Of a DNA stretch of 64,000 nt, positions 61,009 through 64,000 are shown one piece after another. Below the pieces are notes generated by a model that was given only the letters and a program-made list of their open reading frames with translations, was not told the origin of the DNA and searched no databases. The stretch comes from Polynucleobacter sp. 15G-AUS-farblos (GTDB lineage Bacteria > Pseudomonadota > Gammaproteobacteria > Burkholderiales > Burkholderiaceae). The stretch lies in NCBI RefSeq assembly GCF_018882445.1, contig NZ_JACVOM010000004.1:285657-349656 (forward strand), given 5' to 3'. The translations under genes and the position numbers were made by a program. Positions within the stretch are counted from its first letter, which is position 1; each line of letters opens with the position of its first letter.

Positions 61009-61037
61009 TTGACAAAGCGTACGCTTTTGCGTACTAT
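61009..61037 (+). promoter_or_regulatory. Promoter and operator of the toxin-antitoxin operon
   Basis: TTGACA at 61009-61014 and TACTAT at 61032-61037 are 17 bp apart, a near-ideal sigma-70 promoter. The spacer contains the 14-bp palindrome AAAGCGTACGCTTT (61014-61027) and a repeated half-site GCGTAC (61029-61034), fitting autorepression by the antitoxin. Confidence 0.8.
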
Positions 61038-61056
61038 ATTGAAAAGGAGTGAAATC

Positions 61057-61299
61057 ATGACCACATTAACCGCAAGTGAAGCTCGAGCAGGTCTCTACCG
61101 TTTGATTGATCAAGCGGCAGAGTCACACAAGCCAGTAGTCATTTCTGGTAAGCGAGCAAATGCTGTTTTAGTTTCCGAAGAAGATTGGAGCGCTATTCAG
61201 GAGACGCTTTATCTATTGGCAATTCCAGGAATGCGTGAGTCAATTAAAGACGCTATGGCTGAGCCTATTACTAAAAGTAAAAGGGCATTGAAGTGGTAA
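61057..61299 (+). CDS. yefM: Antitoxin, YefM/Phd family
   Basis: An 80-residue antitoxin with the Phd/YefM N-terminal DNA-binding fold (TASEARAGLYRLIDQA, VVISGKRANAVLVSEEDW) and a basic C-terminal tail that would wrap the toxin. The ATG at 61057 has AAGGAG seven bases upstream, so the longer open frame from 61009 is not used; that stretch is the promoter. It overlaps the toxin gene by 7 bp. Confidence 0.92.
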   Translation: MTTLTASEARAGLYRLIDQAAESHKPVVISGKRANAVLVSEEDWSAIQETLYLLAIPGMRESIKDAMAEPITKSKRALKW

Positions 61300-61559
61300 C
61301 CTGGAATTTAGCTTATTCCAAATATGCCATTAAAGATGCTAAAAAACTATCTGCCGCAGGCCTTAAAGGTAAAGCCCAGGCTTTATTGGATATTTTAGAA
61401 GTAGACCCTCTCCAAAATCCGCCGCCTTATGAGAAGTTAGTTGGCGATCTAAAGGGGGCTTACTCACGCAGAATTAATATTCAACATCGCCTAGTTTATG
61501 AAATTTTGCGCAAGGAGAAGACGATCCGTGTTTTAAGGATGTGGACTCACTACGAATGA
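61293..61559 (+). CDS. yoeB: Toxin, YoeB/Txe-family mRNA interferase
   Basis: An 88-residue RelE-superfamily toxin. Features typical of YoeB are visible: KLVGDLKGAYSRRINIQHRLVYEI and the terminal THYE, with the catalytic His86-Tyr87 pair. YoeB cuts mRNA at the ribosomal A site. It starts at GTG 61293 inside the antitoxin's end. The pair lies between the intact tRNA-Phe and a tRNA-Phe 3' fragment and may stabilise the island. Confidence 0.93.
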   Translation: MVTWNLAYSKYAIKDAKKLSAAGLKGKAQALLDILEVDPLQNPPPYEKLVGDLKGAYSRRINIQHRLVYEILRKEKTIRVLRMWTHYE

Positions 61560-61600
61560 AGTCGGCATTAGCCTAAAGCAGAGTCAGGCATCCTCGGCCT

Positions 61601-61626
61601 TGGTTCGATTCCGCCCCGGGCCACCA
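61601..61626 (+). pseudogene. tRNA-Phe 3' fragment 1
   Basis: 26 nt identical to tRNA-Phe 60919-60944 (T arm, acceptor 3' strand and CCA). It follows the toxin gene by 41 bp; the preceding bases AGAGTCAGGCATCCTCGG resemble those after the DUF411 gene at 63620. Confidence 0.9.
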
Positions 61627-61635
61627 AGAAACACC

Positions 61636-61658
61636 AAAACCACCTTCGGGTGGTTTTT
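61636..61658. terminator. Bidirectional hairpin terminator
   Basis: A perfect 9-bp stem (AAAACCACC with GGTGGTTTT) and a TTCG tetraloop, flanked by A and T runs. It ends plus-strand transcription from the toxin operon and minus-strand transcription from the DUF3147 gene, whose stop codon lies 4 bp away. Confidence 0.88.
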
Positions 61659-61661
61659 CAT

Positions 61662-62012
61662 TTACAGAAGATTAATTCCAAAGCCCTTCATCAGCAAAGC
61701 AAATAAGCCAAAGCAGATAGCTGTTGCCACTATACACGCACCCATCGTCATCCAAAATCCTAGTCTTGGAAGTAAGTATGGAAATAATAGAAACATAGGC
61801 AGCGTTGGAATCACATACCAAAAGGTGTAATAGGCGTGATTGGCAATCTTTTCTTCGGATTGGTTTTCTACATACAGCCATACAAGTGTTAGAAGAGTCA
61901 TTAAGGGTAATGCCGCAATAAAGCCACCCAACCTATCACTTCGTTTGGCAACTTCAGAAATGAATACAACCATTCCTGCTGTTAGTAGATATTTGGTGAT
62001 GATCCAAGCCAT
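61662..62012 (-). CDS. DUF3147-like membrane protein
   Basis: A 116-residue protein with four hydrophobic segments (starting [37 protein letters not shown] follows). The ATG at 62012 has an AAGG ribosome-binding site; a second ATG at 62042 would add 10 residues. It matches DUF3147 from memory. The function is unknown. It is transcribed away from the copper-like genes. Confidence 0.8.
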   Translation of the reverse strand: MAWIITKYLLTAGMVVFISEVAKRSDRLGGFIAALPLMTLLTLVWLYVENQSEEKIANHAYYTFWYVIPTLPMFLLFPYLLPRLGFWMTMGACIVATAICFGLFALLMKGFGINLL

Positions 62013-62096
62013 AGATGCCTTAAATTTTTTTGCTTGCCCCATTATAGGAATGTCGTTTAAAACGACAAATCTAGCAAATGGGCATAGAATGGAATT

Positions 62097-62435
62097 GTGA
62101 GAAGGATATGTGCCGCTCTTTGCTTTAGTCTGTTTGCCAGCTTGATTCATGCGGCAGTGATACCCATTGATTTATCGGCACATCAGCCTCAGCATCAAGT
62201 TGCCGTTACTGATAACTCAGACCATCATTGTGATGAGCTGGTGAGCAACTCTCACGATACAAATACCAATCAACCTTGCCATGCCGACAGTTATCAGTGC
62301 TGTTTAGGTTTAGTCGTTATTCCAATATTGAGTATTGAGCTTTCGGTAGCCTCAACCCAAGCCCCGCATTCAACCGGCTCATCGTTGGTTCTTCAGCCAA
62401 TGATTAACTTTATCTATAAACCTCCAAAAGCCTAA
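62097..62435 (+). CDS. Small secreted Cys/His-rich protein, probable metal-related
   Basis: A 112-residue protein with a signal peptide (ICAALCFSLFASLIHAA) and a mature region rich in His, Asp and Cys (DHHCDEL, CHADSYQCCLG). A hydrophobic stretch at about 68-80 follows the CC pair. The start is GTG 62097. It precedes two further metal-protein candidates on the same strand. No specific family is recognised; copper or another soft metal is the likely ligand. Confidence 0.65.
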   Translation: MRRICAALCFSLFASLIHAAVIPIDLSAHQPQHQVAVTDNSDHHCDELVSNSHDTNTNQPCHADSYQCCLGLVVIPILSIELSVASTQAPHSTGSSLVLQPMINFIYKPPKA

Positions 62436-62503
62436 GCTAATTTTGAAATACAAGTTAGTTTGATTTGTGACACCCAGTCACGCCTATATTTTGGAGAAAC
62501 ACA

Positions 62504-63106
62504 ATGAACATGACTCACTACATGGAGTTGTTGGCTGTTAATCAGCCTTGGAATTTAATTATTTTTATGGCGATCCCAATCATCTTGGCAGAGACATTAG
62601 CTATCACTGAGCTATATCTACTCTTTACTCGCAAGTTCGATGGTGCTGTTTATTACCTCAATCGCTTTTCTGGGATTGCTGTGGGCGTTTATTTTGTTGG
62701 AATCATTTACTACATTGTGACTAACGCCATTATTCCCATTACACAGGCAGGCGAGTGGAGAACAGTGATTGATGTAATCGCTGTTAGTACTTATGTCATC
62801 GCAGGATTGCCGCTGATCTGGATTGCCCTACAAGAGTTTGGTTTAGTTAATCGAGCGCTAGATCAAATGGGTAAGTTAAAGATTCATGCGATATGCGTTG
62901 CCTTGTTCTTGGTATTTGGACACATCGCCATGATCGCCGGCATGCTTGATCCAAGTATTCTGGGATACAAAAGCGCTAACCCTCATCAAATGGGTGGCAA
63001 CTCGGATCATGAGTTTTGCCATCCTGATGGGCATCGCGACATGATGAAGGATCATCAGCAAATGAAAAAAACCATGCCGATGAATAAGCAAGGCCATAGT
63101 CATTAA
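62504..63106 (+). CDS. Membrane protein with His/Met-rich C-terminal tail (DUF6803-like)
   Basis: A 200-residue protein with about five membrane helices and a cytoplasmic or periplasmic tail from residue 155 loaded with His, Met and Asp (NPHQMGGNSDHEF, HRDMMKDHQQMKK, NKQGHSH). Such tails bind copper in known handling proteins. A GGAG site precedes the ATG. It lies between the Cys/His-rich protein and DUF411, so export or sensing of copper is a reasonable inference. Confidence 0.75.
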   Translation: MNMTHYMELLAVNQPWNLIIFMAIPIILAETLAITELYLLFTRKFDGAVYYLNRFSGIAVGVYFVGIIYYIVTNAIIPITQAGEWRTVIDVIAVSTYVIAGLPLIWIALQEFGLVNRALDQMGKLKIHAICVALFLVFGHIAMIAGMLDPSILGYKSANPHQMGGNSDHEFCHPDGHRDMMKDHQQMKKTMPMNKQGHSH

Positions 63107-63158
63107 TAAAAGGTTTGCCCGCAAGGGCAATCTTTATTTTAAGAAAGGGATAGTTAAT

Positions 63159-63620
63159 ATGAGATCGGTAAATCAGCAAAGAAGGCTTATTTCGTTTGGC
63201 TTGGTTTTATTACCTACATTAAGTTTTGCTGTAACAGAGAAGCCCTTAATTACGATGTGGAAAAGTCCAACTTGTGGATGCTGTAAAGATTGGGCGGCGT
63301 ACTTAGAAAAAAATGGCTTTCATGTAAAGGCAATTGATATCGGTAATACTGAAATGCGTCAAAAGCTAGGAATGCCAGTTCAGTATGGTTCATGCCATAC
63401 CGCTCAAATTAATGGTTATGTAATCGAAGGACATGTGCCCGCTAAAGAAATTAAGCGACTCTTGGCAGAAAAACCCAAGGCAATTGGGCTTGCTGTTCCT
63501 GCTATGCCGATTGGCTCACCGGGCATGGATGGCCCTGAATACAAGGGCAGAAAAGATCCTTACGATGTTTTATTGATTGGACTAAATGGTATGCCCTCGG
63601 TTTATCAGGCCTATAAGTAG
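63159..63620 (+). CDS. DUF411 metal-binding protein
   Basis: A 153-residue protein with an N-terminal signal-like hydrophobic segment and the DUF411 core: MWKSPTCGCCKDWAAYLEKNGF, then YGSCHTAQINGYVIEGHVPA. The CxCC motif and the SCHTA cysteine-histidine pair are the predicted metal ligands. DUF411 genes cluster with copper resistance genes. An AAAGGGA site precedes the ATG. Confidence 0.92.
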   Translation: MRSVNQQRRLISFGLVLLPTLSFAVTEKPLITMWKSPTCGCCKDWAAYLEKNGFHVKAIDIGNTEMRQKLGMPVQYGSCHTAQINGYVIEGHVPAKEIKRLLAEKPKAIGLAVPAMPIGSPGMDGPEYKGRKDPYDVLLIGLNGMPSVYQAYK

Positions 63621-63819
63621 AGTCAGAGATTCTCGGTGCTATGGCGGTTGACTGAAGGGGTATGGCAACACAATCTGTACGCACAGAAAAAATGCCCCTC
63701 GCAAGATTCTGATTTCATTGCTAAATTTGACCGGCACAAGGACGCACAATTTTTAGACAAGTCGAGACTGGTGACTCAAGCCCTTGAAATCAAAGCGAAA
63801 GCGGTCTATCGGAGGATAT
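63621..63819. other. Non-coding stretch before the outer tRNA-Phe 3' half
   Basis: No supported gene. The first 25 bases (AGAGTCAGAGATTCTCGG) resemble the sequence before tRNA-Phe 3' fragment 1 at 61579-61597. A plus-strand open frame through 63690-63820 could be a gene remnant but has no recognisable similarity. Confidence 0.5.
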
Positions 63820-63864
63820 TTGAAAATCCTTGTGTCGGTGGTTCGATTCCGCCCCGGGCCACCA
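63820..63864 (+). pseudogene. tRNA-Phe 3' half, fragment 2 (right island boundary)
   Basis: 45 nt identical to tRNA-Phe positions 32-76, beginning at the first base of the anticodon loop (TTGAAAA) and ending in CCA. The bases just before (GGAGGATAT) differ from the tRNA stem, so this is not a full gene. It is the natural partner of the 5' half at 54291-54328. Confidence 0.92.
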
Positions 63865-63878
63865 AGAATCCATGGTAC

Positions 63879-63907
63879 GTACCGGACACATGCTTTACGT
63901 CCGGTAC
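63879..63907. repeat. Inverted repeat beyond the island
   Basis: A 9-bp perfect inverted repeat (GTACCGGAC and GTCCGGTAC) with an 11-nt spacer, in a region to the window end where no complete gene is visible. It could be a hairpin or part of a transposon end. Confidence 0.6.
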
Positions 63908-64000
63908 CGACCACATGGTTTTCACCTTTACCAATCACATCCCCAATACTTTGGGACCAAATGGATTTTCTAGGGCTTGTACCCGCGAAGACTCCATATC

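Larger units (their letters stand above)
54256..63864. mobile_element. Composite genomic island built on tRNA-Phe anticodon-loop repeats
   Basis: This is bounded on the left by a tRNA-Phe 5' half (to 54328) and on the right by a tRNA-Phe 3' half (63820-63864), with an intact tRNA-Phe, a second 5' half and a second 3' fragment inside. The 5' halves stop at tRNA position 38, and the outer 3' half begins at position 32, so the shared core is the anticodon loop TTGAAAA. Cargo is an autotransporter, a sulfatase block, a toxin-antitoxin pair and a copper-like set. No integrase is present. The element boundaries are inferred from the repeats. Confidence 0.6.

Noticed and set aside
61600..61830. 76-residue plus-strand open frame starting in tRNA-Phe 3' fragment 1
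   Set aside because: The start lies inside the tRNA fragment, the frame crosses a terminator, and it is antisense to the DUF3147-like gene.
63753..63938. 61-residue minus-strand open frame at the right end
   Set aside because: It reads antisense through the tRNA-Phe 3' half (GPGRNRTTDTRIF is the usual antisense-tRNA translation).
54175..64000. Integrase or transposase gene in the tRNA-Phe island
   Set aside because: I looked for tyrosine or serine recombinase and DDE motifs in the open frames of the island and found none, so none is annotated.

Overview
The window looks like chromosome from a free-living betaproteobacterium of the Burkholderiaceae, most likely Polynucleobacter or a close relative. 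This rests on protein flavour (DUF3717, DUF4390, OsmC-YcaO fusion, Bug-type TctC receptor, HAAT transporter), fairly low GC and tight gene packing. The genus call is recognition from memory; no search was run.

Layout. 1-5 kb: envelope and housekeeping genes (dolP-like lipoprotein running off the left edge, diaA, rsmI, a heme-less cytochrome c5-like anchor, tRNA-Arg(CCG), a fatty-acid desaturase, a zinc-ribbon protein, a metallo-beta-lactamase-fold hydrolase, gcvH). 5.3-32.1 kb: an unbroken run of minus-strand genes: priA, hemE, the complete ATP synthase operon atpIBEFHAGDC, parAB, rsmG, mnmG, a TSUP permease, livGFKHM, DUF3717, a SET-domain protein, gyrB, dnaN, dnaA. At 32.1-32.3 kb transcription flips, and rpmH, rnpA, yidD, yidC, mnmE, pckG and an MnmC-like oxidase run on the plus strand. 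The flip, the DnaA boxes on both sides of dnaA and two perfect parS sites place the replication origin here.

39-54 kb: topB and a minimal dprA (minus), then def-fmt-rsmB-DUF4390-ntrY-ntrX as an overlapping plus-strand operon, an OsmC-YcaO fusion, an HXXEE membrane protein, an FAD/NAD(P)-binding protein and tag.

54.2-63.9 kb: an accessory island built on tRNA-Phe(GAA). One intact tRNA-Phe gene lies inside it. To the left are two 5' halves, both ending exactly at the last base of the anticodon loop; to the right are two 3' fragments, one starting exactly at the first base of that loop. Cargo is an autotransporter, a GntR/sulfatase/Bug-receptor catabolic block, a YefM-YoeB toxin-antitoxin pair and a small probable copper-handling set (Cys/His-rich secreted protein, His/Met-tailed membrane protein, DUF411). 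No integrase gene is visible. The autotransporter is flanked by two tRNA-Lys-like 3' halves that also start at the anticodon loop. This tRNA mosaic is the least ordinary part of the window.

Functional links: MnmE, MnmG and an MnmC oxidase-domain protein together form most of the mnm5(s2)U34 tRNA modification pathway near the origin; DnaA, DnaN, GyrB, PriA, ParAB and DiaA form a replication and segregation set; ATP synthase assembly pairs with YidC insertase.
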